Source: an uncultured Gammaproteobacteria bacterium
GTDB taxonomy: Bacteria; Pseudomonadota; Gammaproteobacteria; Nitrosococcales; Methylophagaceae
Length of the DNA stretch: 64,000 nucleotides
Assembly (NCBI GenBank): GCA_905181885.1
Contig: CAJIZI010000001.1
Span: forward strand, 124,001-188,000
Reading direction: 5' to 3'
Numbering within the stretch: the first letter of the stretch is position 1; each line of letters starts with the position of its first letter. This document shows positions 50,782 through 60,046 of the stretch, piece by piece. A program made the translations under genes and the position numbers. The notes beneath the pieces are model-generated. The model saw only the letters and a list, made by a program, of their open reading frames with translations, did not search any database and was not told the origin of the DNA.

Positions 50782-51250
50782 GCTTTAACCTCTTTTTGAG
50801 ATCCACACGTCGACTTTCCCTTCCTCAGGAAGGGTTTGCTCTGTAATACTTTTCAGTAAACTCGGCAACCTGATCACTTTTGCAATTAATGTCTAGTTAC
50901 AATGCGTCTTAAACCTGCACATTGCTTTGCTGTCTTGTAGCTTTTGTTTTATCACTCACAAAAACTGATTCGGCCATTTTTCTATGTGGCCCTTCTCAAT
51001 ATCAGCGCATCGCCCTTTGGCGTAGCATGCCGGATATTCACACTAACTCTAATTACTGACCCTAGTCATATCTTGGTGATTTTTTGTACTTTCACCAATG
51101 CGTGGGAACTACTTGTTTTTTTGCTCTGGATAGAGCTGCAATCACGCTTGGCCAATGCCAACCGCGTACTTCAAAAATTTGTTTAGCTGCCGCCGCATCT
51201 ACCAACTTTTGGGAGCGACGCTACTATGTTAACGGCCTTTGCTCTATCAA
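50782..51250 (-). promoter_or_regulatory. Long rne leader and promoter; shared 559-bp rne/rluC divergent region
   Basis: The 559-bp gap 50782-51340 has no credible gene. For rne I see TTGATA (51250-51245), a 16-bp spacer and CATAGT (51228-51223), which would give a leader of about 430 nt, as expected for autoregulated rne. Hairpins within it: 7-bp stem TTGGTGA/TCACCAA (51073-51098) and CCCTTCC/GGAAGGG with a 3-nt loop (50818-50834), about 40 nt before the ATG. For rluC on plus, TATACT at 51258-51263 is the best -10. Whether it contains the Rfam rne5 element cannot be decided by eye. Confidence 0.5.
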
Positions 51251-51340
51251 AATCCGGTATACTACCGCCTATCAAGCCTGACCAAGCTCCGACTATAACA
51301 GTCAAATCTGCTATCAGCAATACCCAATCGAAAAGATTCT

Positions 51341-52300
51341 ATGACCTCAAGCGATAAAAAAACTCCTTCCGTCCACTTTATTGAAATAACAGAGGCCAAT
51401 CAAGGTCAAAGGTTAGACAACTTCCTACTCTCCTTAGAAAAAGGCGTTCCTAAAAGTCGTATATATCGTGCGCTTCGAAAAGGAGAGGTTCGTGTCAATA
51501 AAGGGCGAAAAAAACAAACCTACAAACTAGAGCTTGGTGATTCCGTCCGTATACCTCCTCTTCACACGAAGCAAAAAGGGTCACTAACGATCGTTAGTGA
51601 TTATATTAAAAAACAATTGGATGCAAGTGTCTTACTTGAAGATAATGACTTACTAATAATTAATAAACCTTCTGGGTTGGCGGTCCATGCTGGGAGCGGT
51701 ATTGAACAAGGCATAATAGAAGCTTTAAGAATCACCCGGTCTGAGCTCCCTTATTTAGAGTTAGTACACCGCTTAGATCGGGATACTTCGGGCTGTCTAC
51801 TACTAGCTAAAAATAGACCAGCGTTACTTGATTTACAAAAACAAATGCTTGAACATGATATTGATAAACGTTATCTCACAATGTTAATGGGGAGCTGGGG
51901 AAAACAAGAAAGACGTATTATCGAGCCTCTGAAAAAAAATACGGTTACATCTGGTGAACGTATGGTTCGTATTGACGTTGAAGGAAAGTATGCTGAAACA
52001 TTATTCACTCCACTTGAACAGTTTCCTCATGCGCAGCTCACAGAAGCTGTGCTGTTCACAGGTAGAACTCATCAAATCCGTGTTCATGCCGCGCACGCAG
52101 GTCATCCCGTGGCGGGTGATGATAAATATGGTGATCGTAGCTTCAACAAATCCATGAAAAAAAGTGGCCTAAACCGTCTTTTTTTACACGCCTGGAAACT
52201 AGGTATCTCACACCCTACAAGCTCTGAAAAACTTCTCATCGAAGCTCCCATTCCCAAACTCTTGGAAGATGTTATCAACGAATTAAAAACTAAACCATGA
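51341..52300 (+). CDS. rluC: 23S rRNA pseudouridine synthase RluC
   Basis: Converts U955, U2504 and U2580 (E. coli numbering) of 23S rRNA to pseudouridine. The 319-aa protein has an N-terminal S4 domain (QRLDNFLLSLEKGVPKSRIY to about residue 80) and the RluA-type catalytic motif VHRLDRDTSGCLLLAKN with the essential Asp. The RTHQIRVHAAHAGHPVAGD block follows. RluC is preferred over RluA/RluD by the S4 domain and the divergent rne neighbour. Overlaps the HAD gene by 4 nt. Confidence 0.95.
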   Translation: MTSSDKKTPSVHFIEITEANQGQRLDNFLLSLEKGVPKSRIYRALRKGEVRVNKGRKKQTYKLELGDSVRIPPLHTKQKGSLTIVSDYIKKQLDASVLLEDNDLLIINKPSGLAVHAGSGIEQGIIEALRITRSELPYLELVHRLDRDTSGCLLLAKNRPALLDLQKQMLEHDIDKRYLTMLMGSWGKQERRIIEPLKKNTVTSGERMVRIDVEGKYAETLFTPLEQFPHAQLTEAVLFTGRTHQIRVHAAHAGHPVAGDDKYGDRSFNKSMKKSGLNRLFLHAWKLGISHPTSSEKLLIEAPIPKLLEDVINELKTKP

Positions 52301-52944
52301 AAAAATACGATCTAATCATCTTTGATTGGGATGGCACTCTTATGGATTCCACACAACACATTATTAATTGTATTCAGTTGGCTATCGAACAACTTCTTCT
52401 TCCCCCACTTTCCGACCGAACAGTAAGCAATATAATTGGCTTAGGTCTAAATGAAGCTATTTCGACCTTATATCCAGACTTGACAGAAGTAAACCGGAAA
52501 CAACTTGGCCTCAATTATCAACAAAACTGGCTAGATAGTCCTTATCAAGCACCATTATTTGATAATGCAACTAAATTGATCCATGACTTACACCAACAAG
52601 GTTATTTTCTTGGCGTTGCCACAGGTAAAAGTCGTTCAGGGCTTAATAAAGTATTAGAGAGCAGTCGGTTAGGCTCGTTATTTCACGCTTCACGCTGTGT
52701 TGATGAGTGTTACTCTAAGCCACACCCCGAAATGGTAGAGCAATTAATGAGCTATTTAGGTGCGACCCCCAAAAGAACACTAATGGTTGGTGATACTAGC
52801 CATGACCTTAACATGGCTCATAATGCAGGTGCAGACAGTATTGCTGTTACTCATGGAGCCCATGATAGCAAGGCGTTACAAGCATGCAAACCAAAGTATA
52901 TTGCTAAAAACCTACACCAAGTCCAACAGTGGCTCAGTAATTAA
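52297..52944 (+). CDS. HAD-superfamily phosphatase (Gph-like)
   Basis: 215-aa haloacid dehalogenase family hydrolase. Motif I is IIFDWDGTLMDS with the nucleophile Asp, motif II lies in GVATGKSRSG, motif III is the Lys of YSKPHPEM, and motif IV is MVGDTSHDLNMAHNAGAD. The cap inserted after motif I is helical, as in phosphoglycolate phosphatase-like subfamily IA. The true substrate is unknown. Genes of this type follow rluC in many gammaproteobacteria. Overlaps rluC by 4 nt. Confidence 0.92.
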   Translation: MKKYDLIIFDWDGTLMDSTQHIINCIQLAIEQLLLPPLSDRTVSNIIGLGLNEAISTLYPDLTEVNRKQLGLNYQQNWLDSPYQAPLFDNATKLIHDLHQQGYFLGVATGKSRSGLNKVLESSRLGSLFHASRCVDECYSKPHPEMVEQLMSYLGATPKRTLMVGDTSHDLNMAHNAGADSIAVTHGAHDSKALQACKPKYIAKNLHQVQQWLSN

Positions 52945-53008
52945 CCACTATAGCTTCGATCTTTTGATATGATCTACATTATTTCCTGAATATACGGACA
53001 AGAAAATC

Positions 53009-53989
53009 ATGGCCACATTTGGTGACTTCTCTTCAACAAATAACGATACTAAACAAACCTCATCAGACAGCAATGACTGGGAGCGTAAAGTCATACAGGA
53101 TCTCGCTTTTGCGGCTATCAAAGAGCAACGTGCAAGCCGCCGCTGGGGATATGTTTTTAAGGGCTTTATTTTCATCTACCTTATTGTTGTCTTAATGATG
53201 ACCATGTCAAATCAAGATATTCAAGCATATGCTGAGGAACATACAGCCTTGGTTAACATCAATGGCCTTATTGCCGCTGATGCAGAAGCTAATGCTGATA
53301 ATATCGTTACTGGCCTGCGCGACGCTTTTGATAATCAACAAGCTAAAGGCCTCATTATTAGATTGAATACCCCCGGTGGTAGCCCAGTTCAGTCTGGCAT
53401 TATCAATGATGAAGTAAAACGGCTTCGCTCCATACGTCCAGATTTTCCAGTTTTTGCTGTAATACAAGATATCTGTGCTTCGGGTGGGTATTACATAGCC
53501 GTTAGCGCTCAAGAAATATATGCAGATAAAGCCAGTATTGTCGGCTCAATTGGCGTTAGAATGGATAGCTTTGGCTTTACTGATACCATTGCTAAACTCG
53601 GAGTAGAACGCCGTTCAATTACAGCCGGTCAAAATAAGTCTTTTCTTGATCCCTTCTTGCCAGTAAAAGACAAAGATATTGAACATGCCCAAAGCATGCT
53701 TAATAATATCCATCAACAGTTTATTAAAGTCGTAAAGGAAGGTCGCGGCGATCGCTTAGCCAATACACCGAATTTGTTTTCTGGTTTATTTTGGTCCGGA
53801 GAACAAGCTTTACCTCTAGGCTTAATTGATGGCTTAGCTAATAGCAGCACCGTAGCAAGAGATAAAATTGGTGCCGAAAAGATTGTCGATTACACACCAA
53901 GACCAAATTATTTAGATAAATTTGCAAATCGTTTGGGTGCTAGTCTCAGCCATGTTTTAGTTAGTTTATCAACAGCTGAAGTCCGATGA
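53009..53989 (+). CDS. sppA: S49-family signal peptide peptidase SppA-like
   Basis: Membrane-bound serine peptidase of the ClpP/crotonase fold that digests cleaved signal peptides. 326 aa with one N-terminal membrane helix (KGFIFIYLIVVLMMTMS, about residues 50-66), then the SppA core. The oxyanion GGSPVQSG, nucleophile Ser in ICASGGYYIAVSAQE and the Lys-bearing IVGSIGVRMDSF follow. At half the length of E. coli SppA, it is the single-domain form. Third gene of the rluC-HAD-sppA group, 64 nt after the HAD gene. Confidence 0.92.
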   Translation: MATFGDFSSTNNDTKQTSSDSNDWERKVIQDLAFAAIKEQRASRRWGYVFKGFIFIYLIVVLMMTMSNQDIQAYAEEHTALVNINGLIAADAEANADNIVTGLRDAFDNQQAKGLIIRLNTPGGSPVQSGIINDEVKRLRSIRPDFPVFAVIQDICASGGYYIAVSAQEIYADKASIVGSIGVRMDSFGFTDTIAKLGVERRSITAGQNKSFLDPFLPVKDKDIEHAQSMLNNIHQQFIKVVKEGRGDRLANTPNLFSGLFWSGEQALPLGLIDGLANSSTVARDKIGAEKIVDYTPRPNYLDKFANRLGASLSHVLVSLSTAEVR

Positions 53990-54068
53990 CTATGATTAAT
54001 AAACATCTTAATTCACACAGAAAATGAGCGAATAATTTTATATCGTCATAAATATTCTAATATTATCT

Positions 54069-54089
54069 GCATTAGCATCTAGCTAATGC
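54069..54089 (+). terminator. Hairpin between sppA and adk
   Basis: GCATTAGC and GCTAATGC form an 8-bp perfect stem with a 5-nt loop (54069-54089). No U-run follows on plus, so termination of sppA is uncertain; it may instead lie in the adk leader, ending 47 nt before the adk ATG. Confidence 0.35.
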
Positions 54090-54136
54090 CTTCAACCTAT
54101 TAATAAATATGCTTATTTAAACTAACGAGGCAATTC

Positions 54137-54784
54137 ATGAGAACAGTTCTACTCGGCGCACCTGGATCAGGAAAAGGCACACAGGGTGTCGTACTTGCAA
54201 AAAAATACAAAATCCCACAAATTTCGACCGGTGACTTATTACGTGCAGCTGTCAGCGCTGGCAGTGAACTTGGTAAAAAAGCCAAATCTGCTATGGATGC
54301 AGGAGCATTAGTATCTGATGATATCGTAATTGGCCTTATTGGAGAACGCATCTCACAAGATGATGCCCAACAGGGCTACATCCTTGATGGGTTTCCTCGC
54401 AATATACCTCAAGCTAAAGCCTTAGACCTAATGTTAAGTGAACTCAAACAGCCACTACAAAGTGTTGTCTTACTAGATGTCCCATTCGAAGAGTTAATGC
54501 AACGTTTAACCGGGCGGCGCACCTGTGTCGAGTGCGGCGCTATCTATAACGTTCATTTATCTCCTCCAAAAGTAGAAGGTCATTGTGACGACTGCAATGG
54601 TGATTTATTCCAACGTGCTGATGATAATGAAGACACTATCGGTAATCGCTTAAATGTCTACCAGGAACAAACTTCACCACTAGTTAATTATTATCAACAG
54701 CAGAAAAAATTGCATAGTCTACCTGGAAGGGGTGATGTCGATAATATCACTTCTATGGTGGGTGCTATTTTCGACAGCATATAA
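54137..54784 (+). CDS. adk: Adenylate kinase, zinc-LID type
   Basis: Converts AMP and ATP to two ADP. The 215-aa protein has the P-loop GAPGSGKGT (7-15), AMP-site QISTGDLLRAA and DGFPRN. The LID domain carries four cysteines, C130/C133 and C150/C153, so it binds zinc as in Gram-positive and some proteobacterial enzymes; E. coli Adk lacks them. Ribosome site GAGG, 8 nt before the ATG. It starts a short run with the PfkB kinase and Rieske genes. Confidence 0.97.
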   Translation: MRTVLLGAPGSGKGTQGVVLAKKYKIPQISTGDLLRAAVSAGSELGKKAKSAMDAGALVSDDIVIGLIGERISQDDAQQGYILDGFPRNIPQAKALDLMLSELKQPLQSVVLLDVPFEELMQRLTGRRTCVECGAIYNVHLSPPKVEGHCDDCNGDLFQRADDNEDTIGNRLNVYQEQTSPLVNYYQQQKKLHSLPGRGDVDNITSMVGAIFDSI

Positions 54785-54807
54785 GCACAGCGATACTAAA
54801 AACTCTT

Positions 54808-55692
54808 ATGGCTAAAATACTTGCTGTTGGTATTGCAACACTCGATATTATCAATACAGTCGAACGCTACCCTCTTCTGGATGGCGAAACTCGTGCATTA
54901 TCTCAACATAAAACGCGGGGAGGCAACGCCACTAATACTCTTGCAGTACTTAGCCAGCTGGGCCATCAATGTTACTGGGCTGGCGTGCTGATTGATGAAA
55001 CAGATACTCAGCTCATTCGTAAGGATCTAGCTTTATATAATATTGATATCAGTGGCTGTCAAAAAGCCGCAAATGGGAAGATGCCAACCTCTTATATTAC
55101 ACTCGATCAACAAACAGGAAGTCGGACAATTGTGCATTTTCGCGACTGTCCTGAATACGGCTTTGCTAGCTTTAAAGCACTTGATTTGGCTGCTTACGAT
55201 TGGATTCATTTTGAAGGCCGCAACATTACAGAAACACGCCTGATGCTTCAATACCTAAAAAAACATCATCCTTCTATTCCTTGTTCACTAGAAATAGAAA
55301 AACCACGCTCGGATATTGCGAGTTTGTTTCATCTAACTACTGTTCTTCTTTTCTCTCAAGACTACGTGCTAAAAAAAGGAAAAAAAGATCCTACTAACTT
55401 CCTACAAACCTTAAAAAAACCGCACAATACCATAGCAACTTGTACCTGGGGAAGTCACGGGGCTTGGCTCATTGATGATTCTGGTACAGTACATAATGCA
55501 ACTCCTAGCAACAGTAGTAATATTATCGATACTCTAGCTGCAGGAGATACCTTTAATGCAGGTCTAATTCATGCTTTATGCATTAAAAAACCACAACACC
55601 AAGCGCTCGATTATGCTGCCCAGCTAGCTGGTCACAAATGCCAGCAATCTGGCCTCGCTGGTTTAACTCTCACATTTAACTATCGAGAATAA
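54808..55692 (+). CDS. PfkB-family carbohydrate kinase, ketohexokinase-like
   Basis: 294-aa sugar kinase of the ribokinase fold. The N-terminal signature GGNATNTLAVLSQLG binds sugar and the C-terminal signature DTLAAGDTFNAGLIHAL contains the catalytic Asp (GD) and anion hole. The opening AVGIATLDIINTVERYP resembles ketohexokinase-like PfkB proteins, but the substrate is unknown. It starts 24 nt after adk and is followed 6 nt later by the Rieske gene. Confidence 0.9.
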   Translation: MAKILAVGIATLDIINTVERYPLLDGETRALSQHKTRGGNATNTLAVLSQLGHQCYWAGVLIDETDTQLIRKDLALYNIDISGCQKAANGKMPTSYITLDQQTGSRTIVHFRDCPEYGFASFKALDLAAYDWIHFEGRNITETRLMLQYLKKHHPSIPCSLEIEKPRSDIASLFHLTTVLLFSQDYVLKKGKKDPTNFLQTLKKPHNTIATCTWGSHGAWLIDDSGTVHNATPSNSSNIIDTLAAGDTFNAGLIHALCIKKPQHQALDYAAQLAGHKCQQSGLAGLTLTFNYRE

Positions 55693-55697
55693 TAACA

Positions 55698-56036
55698 ATG
55701 CAGCGACACTTTCTCTGTCACCAACAAGATGTTCTTGAAGCCCAACCACGCGAATTTGAACTTACCACAGAACAAGCGTCATTATCATTGTTTCTGGTAA
55801 GATATGAAAACAAACTTTATGCTTACCAAAACAGATGTCCTCACCTGAATATACCGCTCAACTGGCAACCAGATGATTTCCTATCCTTAGAACAAACTCA
55901 TATCCAATGCTCGACACATGGCGCCTTATTTAACCTAAAAGATGGACATTGTATTTCTGGCCCATGTAATGGTGAGGCATTAACAAGCTTACCAATTGAG
56001 TTGAGTGAAGACGGTAAAATTTGGATACAGTCTTAG
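55698..56036 (+). CDS. Rieske [2Fe-2S] domain protein
   Basis: 112-aa soluble ferredoxin-type Rieske protein. The cluster ligands are C47-P-H49 and C71-S-T-H74, giving the pattern C-x-H-x21-C-x2-H. It has the NirD/bacterial dioxygenase-ferredoxin length, with no membrane segment and no reductase or oxygenase nearby. Partner unknown; it follows the PfkB gene by 6 nt and converges on tmcA. Confidence 0.92.
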   Translation: MQRHFLCHQQDVLEAQPREFELTTEQASLSLFLVRYENKLYAYQNRCPHLNIPLNWQPDDFLSLEQTHIQCSTHGALFNLKDGHCISGPCNGEALTSLPIELSEDGKIWIQS

Positions 56037-56134
56037 TTTAAATAATATTTTTACTCCTTCTCGCTAAAATGGTGAATATATTAATACTCTGTTGTACCAG
56101 TTTTGGTTTATTTGAAAAAATAAAAATACTTCGT

Positions 56135-58195
56135 CTAGCGAGAGCTATATAAATCAGCGTATCCAGAGAATGATATTAGAAGACTTATAGTTTCTCTTAA
56201 AGCTAGTAACAATTCTTTTTTCCCAGTATAACTTAGCTTCTGAACAACATTTACCAAGGGCTGCTGCTGTATTAACAATAAAACTAAAAGCTGCTGCTGA
56301 CGACTCGAGAGTGCAGCTAACATAGTTGTATTGTAAAGAATGGTACCGGTAAACTTTATCAAAGAAATCTGACATGACTCATATGTTCTCAAACTGTGTG
56401 CAAAGCTATTCACATCCTGCCAGTCCCAATCTGGTAATAATTGCGTTTGCATTCCTTCTAGACTAGATATTTTTAACACAAGAAAAGTGTCCAAAGCTTT
56501 AAATTGCGTCGATAACAATAACGGCCATTGCACTTGAAAACGACCACATAACTTTGATAACACTTCAGCGCCTTTTTTAGAAGGTGCCTTCATCATCATC
56601 ATTGAGTGACATCCACCCACATCATCACGTTGACTTCCTAACCTGACCGCTCTAAAGTCGGCATGATGCCAGTATTCTATTAAACCTACTTCTGCTCCAA
56701 AACTTGCTCCTAATAGATCAATATTATCCTCAACACAATCATCAAAGACCCTCTCTATCAGTGCAGTTCCTAATCGTCTTCTCTGTAATTCTGGGTGCAC
56801 TACAATTCGTACAAGTCTTCGGTATCGTAACGTACCTGCCGATTTTAGACCTGCATGAGAGATCAGCGATTGAGGTAATAAATGGCCTGCTAAACGGCGC
56901 TCACCTTGATATACACCTTGCGCCACATAAGCACTCAGTCCTCCTTCATTCACTACCCATGCACTACCAACAATATGTCCTTGATAACGTACAACATAAA
57001 TTGACATGCCCTCATGATCTATCAATATTTTCAAATCTGAGGGTCTTGTCCGATAGTGAGCCAGAACCATCAGACCGAATAACTCTCGGAGAAGTGAATC
57101 ATTTTCTATCAAATATTCTCGATCTAACTTTTCTAAAACACACTGCTCTATCGTTGCAGTTAAAACTAACTTCTTCTGAACAGGTTCGGCATTCAATAAT
57201 AAGGCATCAAAACTCATGGCTTCTAACTGATCATCTTCAAGCCAACGAATTGGTTTATCAAGATGATAAGCCCTCCAACCAGGTGACCTTTGATCTAATA
57301 GTTGTTTAAATCGAACCGAAAAACCCTGTCCTGTACCTTCATAGCCATGTAATGTTGTTGAAAAAATAATTCGTGAATATTGCTCTAACATCTTTTCAAG
57401 CATAACCGCCGGAATAGCCGCAGCTTCATCTACCAGCAATAAGTCAACGACTGCAGTGGTTTTTATTAAAGCATCAGGTGCAATAAAACGTATTTCTGCA
57501 CCTAATAAACATATTAAACCTTCTGATACGGTTGCCTCGGGAAGTAGTAATGACGCATGCTTAAATACCGTTGCCGCAATCGCCAAGCTAGGGGCCGAAA
57601 CCAAAATGTTTCTCTTACCATCTCGCAATAACCTTGCTGCGGCAATCCCTAATGCCGCTGACTTTCCACGACCTCGATCAGCTGATAGAACTAGAGGACG
57701 TCGCCGATGACCATAGACGACCTTGTAAATTGCCTCGACAGCTTTTAATTGGTCCCCTCTTTCACAATTTTTTAAATCATTAACAACTTGTTCTGGTATC
57801 GATATCAACGGTAAAATATCACCTTGTTCAACCTTATAAAACCCTTCTGTCTCTGTAACATAGTCATAAGTAACTTTTCTAAAACGTTTCATCCATAAGT
57901 CATCAGCTATCAAAATGGGCATACACAGTATTAATAAGCCACCAGCTTTTATTGTGCCTATGCTAATACCTAGGCTATCTGGACATATTGATACTAAAGC
58001 ATCAAAAACTACCACATCAAACTCATGACCTAACTTAGTTTTAGCTTGCTTTTGTAGTAGTGTCGGAGAGGAAGATAATTCTTGTTCCGAAAAACAAATA
58101 ACCTGTGTGGGATCAAAACCAATAAGCAACTGAACTAATGACTTTTTACACCACTTCCAATCTCCGACTAACAGCACGCATTGACGTTGTTCCAT
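56135..58195 (-). CDS. tmcA: tRNA(Met) cytidine acetyltransferase TmcA
   Basis: Makes N4-acetylcytidine at the wobble position of elongator tRNA-Met using ATP and acetyl-CoA. The 686-aa protein has an N-terminal DUF1726 domain and an RNA-helicase-like ATPase with P-loop SADRGRGKSAALG (about residues 171-183) and DEAAAIP. The GNAT acetyltransferase region includes VHPELQRRRLGTALI, and a C-terminal tRNA-binding part ends the protein. Slightly longer than E. coli TmcA (671). It follows slyX by 17 nt on the minus strand. Confidence 0.95.
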   Translation of the reverse strand: MEQRQCVLLVGDWKWCKKSLVQLLIGFDPTQVICFSEQELSSSPTLLQKQAKTKLGHEFDVVVFDALVSICPDSLGISIGTIKAGGLLILCMPILIADDLWMKRFRKVTYDYVTETEGFYKVEQGDILPLISIPEQVVNDLKNCERGDQLKAVEAIYKVVYGHRRRPLVLSADRGRGKSAALGIAAARLLRDGKRNILVSAPSLAIAATVFKHASLLLPEATVSEGLICLLGAEIRFIAPDALIKTTAVVDLLLVDEAAAIPAVMLEKMLEQYSRIIFSTTLHGYEGTGQGFSVRFKQLLDQRSPGWRAYHLDKPIRWLEDDQLEAMSFDALLLNAEPVQKKLVLTATIEQCVLEKLDREYLIENDSLLRELFGLMVLAHYRTRPSDLKILIDHEGMSIYVVRYQGHIVGSAWVVNEGGLSAYVAQGVYQGERRLAGHLLPQSLISHAGLKSAGTLRYRRLVRIVVHPELQRRRLGTALIERVFDDCVEDNIDLLGASFGAEVGLIEYWHHADFRAVRLGSQRDDVGGCHSMMMMKAPSKKGAEVLSKLCGRFQVQWPLLLSTQFKALDTFLVLKISSLEGMQTQLLPDWDWQDVNSFAHSLRTYESCQISLIKFTGTILYNTTMLAALSSRQQQLLVLLLIQQQPLVNVVQKLSYTGKKELLLALRETISLLISFSGYADLYSSR

Positions 58196-58212
58196 CTACT
58201 CACAATACCCTG

Positions 58213-58431
58213 TTAATAATGTGGCGGCGGTTCATTTGCATCGCCTTGTGTTGGATCTGTTTGCAACGTTGTTACTTGAACACGTAATGTTTCTAGTGCA
58301 GATTTAAGAGACATAATCTGGTGTTGTTGCTCAGTCACCACCTGATTTAGATCCTCTAATAAATCATCTTGAAAGGACAGCTTCGTCTGCAAGTCAATAA
58401 TCTCATTATTAAAGTCAGTCTTTTTATTCAT
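58213..58431 (-). CDS. slyX: SlyX family protein
   Basis: 72-aa protein, one long coiled coil (IIDLQTKLSFQDDLLEDLNQ, VVTEQQHQIMSLKSALETL) followed by the short Pro-rich end EPPPHY that marks SlyX. The function is unknown despite wide conservation in gammaproteobacteria. It lies 17 nt upstream of tmcA on the same strand. Confidence 0.93.
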   Translation of the reverse strand: MNKKTDFNNEIIDLQTKLSFQDDLLEDLNQVVTEQQHQIMSLKSALETLRVQVTTLQTDPTQGDANEPPPHY

Positions 58432-58745
58432 TCCTAAACCCTATCATTGTATTAATGTGACACATGCACTTTCAAATATTTACAACACACAAGAACACAG
58501 CCATGTAAGCCCATTGACATCCGAAAATGCAACGTATGGCTTAGAATTATAGCAGATGAAGCTACTGATAATAACTTAGAAAAATGACGCACATTATGCT
58601 TTTTATCACCTTCAAACATAGATCACAAGCGGTGATATTAGTACACTTACTTTCATAGAATATGGAATAATACTTGTAACTAAAATATCTATCTCAAAGA
58701 AAAACTATTTGTGCCTAACCCTAATTTCTTTATTTTTAGCCTCAA
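58432..58745. promoter_or_regulatory. Divergent slyX / GST intergenic region
   Basis: 314-bp AT-rich gap with no gene or RNA that I can recognise. It holds two nested inverted repeats: TATCACC/GGTGATA (7 bp each, ends near 58603 and 58637) and, inside, ATCAC-N5-GTGAT at 58622-58636. For the GST gene a weak sigma-70 promoter can be proposed with TTTCAT and AATAAT-like elements near 58650-58675. Confidence 0.35.
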
Positions 58746-59408
58746 ATGACACAACACATTCTATACAGCTTTCGTCGCTGTCCCTATGCTATACGCGCTC
58801 GGATTGCTATTTTGACTAGTGGCATAAACGTTGAAATCCGTGAGATCACTCTTAAGGACAAACCTTCAGCACTGATGAGGAGCTCATCAAAAGCTACTGT
58901 ACCTGTCTTAATAACAGCAGATGAGAGAATAATCGATGAGAGCATAGATATTATGAATTGGGCTTTAAAGCAATCAGACCCAGAAAAATGGCTGCCTAGT
59001 GACACGAAGGAAGAACAACTAACCTCAGAACTCACTAACAATAATGACCATATCTTCAAACACTTCTTAGATCGCTACAAATATTCTGACCGATACCCTG
59101 AAAATAGCGAGTTATATTATCGACAACAAGCCGAATTAACCCTTATTAATTTAGAGCACCATCTTACCCACAATACCTACCTAGTAAGCAATCGTTTAAC
59201 TATGGTAGATGTTGCTTTACTTCCATTTATTAGGCAGTTTGCTTTCGTCAACAAAGCTTGGTTCGATGAAGCACCCTACCCTAAAGTACAGGCATGGCTC
59301 GAGCAGTTCATAACCTCCGAATTATTCAACAGCAGTATGGTAAAGCTCGCTCCTTGGCAACAAGGTGATGATGTCATTTATTTTCCAGAATCTAGCAAGG
59401 TAATATGA
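58746..59408 (+). CDS. Glutathione S-transferase family protein
   Basis: 220 aa. The N-terminal thioredoxin-like domain begins LYSFRRCPYAIRARIA (Cys12, a CPYA motif instead of a Tyr/Ser GST centre) and includes VPVL with the cis-Pro and the DES pair used in glutathione binding. The C-terminal helical domain is about residues 90-205. The CPYA form suggests thiol-disulfide or dehalogenase-like chemistry rather than detoxification. Substrate unknown. Its 3' end overlaps bioD convergently by 31 nt. Confidence 0.87.
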   Translation: MTQHILYSFRRCPYAIRARIAILTSGINVEIREITLKDKPSALMRSSSKATVPVLITADERIIDESIDIMNWALKQSDPEKWLPSDTKEEQLTSELTNNNDHIFKHFLDRYKYSDRYPENSELYYRQQAELTLINLEHHLTHNTYLVSNRLTMVDVALLPFIRQFAFVNKAWFDEAPYPKVQAWLEQFITSELFNSSMVKLAPWQQGDDVIYFPESSKVI

Positions 59409-60046
59409 TCCATCACTAGCTGACTTGCCGATAGGACCGGGACCACACCCAGACAAGGCGCAGGAATACGGTCTTTCAAACTCTCGACAATGGCATCAGA
59501 CTCAGTATTTTCCACAATATTATTCGCTACCCATCCATAAAATGGCAAGCCACTGCATTTAATCGCTTCAACTGTTAGTAAAGCATGATTAATACAACCT
59601 AGTCGAATCCCCACAACCAATACAACAGGTAGTCCTAATCTTATTGCAACATCAGCCATCGTCAACTTATCATTAATAGGCACAAACCAACCACCAGCAC
59701 CCTCAACAACAACACTATCAGCCTTTTTCTGGATTTGATAAAACTGACGATGAATGACACTTGCATCAATCTCCACTCCTACCTTTTTAGCAGCAATATG
59801 GGGAGCAATTGGAAGTTCAAAAGCATATGGGTTAATGTCATCGTAGTTCAATTGGACGTTTGCCTGCTGATTTAAAACCAAAGCATCATCATTGCGTAAT
59901 CTATCAGACGTGATATAACATCCACTTGCAATAGGTTTCATTCCAGCCACACGCTGGCCTCGTTGTTTAAGCAAGCTTATTAGTGCTGAAGAAATTTGCG
60001 TCTTACCCACACCAGTATCAGTTCCTGTCACAAACAAACTAGTCAT
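59378..60046 (-). CDS. bioD: Dethiobiotin synthetase
   Basis: ATP-dependent carboxylation/ring closure of 7,8-diaminopelargonic acid to dethiobiotin. 222 aa with P-loop FVTGTDTGVGKTQ (5-17), MKPIASG and VEGAGGWFVPI. It is the last gene of bioB-F-H-C-D and overlaps bioC by 4 nt. Its final 31 nt overlap the 3' end of the GST gene. bioA is not in this cluster, so the aminotransferase is elsewhere. Confidence 0.96.
   Translation of the reverse strand: MTSLFVTGTDTGVGKTQISSALISLLKQRGQRVAGMKPIASGCYITSDRLRNDDALVLNQQANVQLNYDDINPYAFELPIAPHIAAKKVGVEIDASVIHRQFYQIQKKADSVVVEGAGGWFVPINDKLTMADVAIRLGLPVVLVVGIRLGCINHALLTVEAIKCSGLPFYGWVANNIVENTESDAIVESLKDRIPAPCLGVVPVLSASQLVMDHITLLDSGK

Noticed and set aside
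56704-57309. 201-codon open frame on the plus strand
   Set aside because: Antisense to tmcA, which has complete family motifs; no ribosome site or family similarity.
58603-58637. CRP-like site ATCAC-N5-GTGAT upstream of the GST gene
   Set aside because: It lacks the TGTGA-N6-TCACA arrangement and could be chance in AT-rich DNA.
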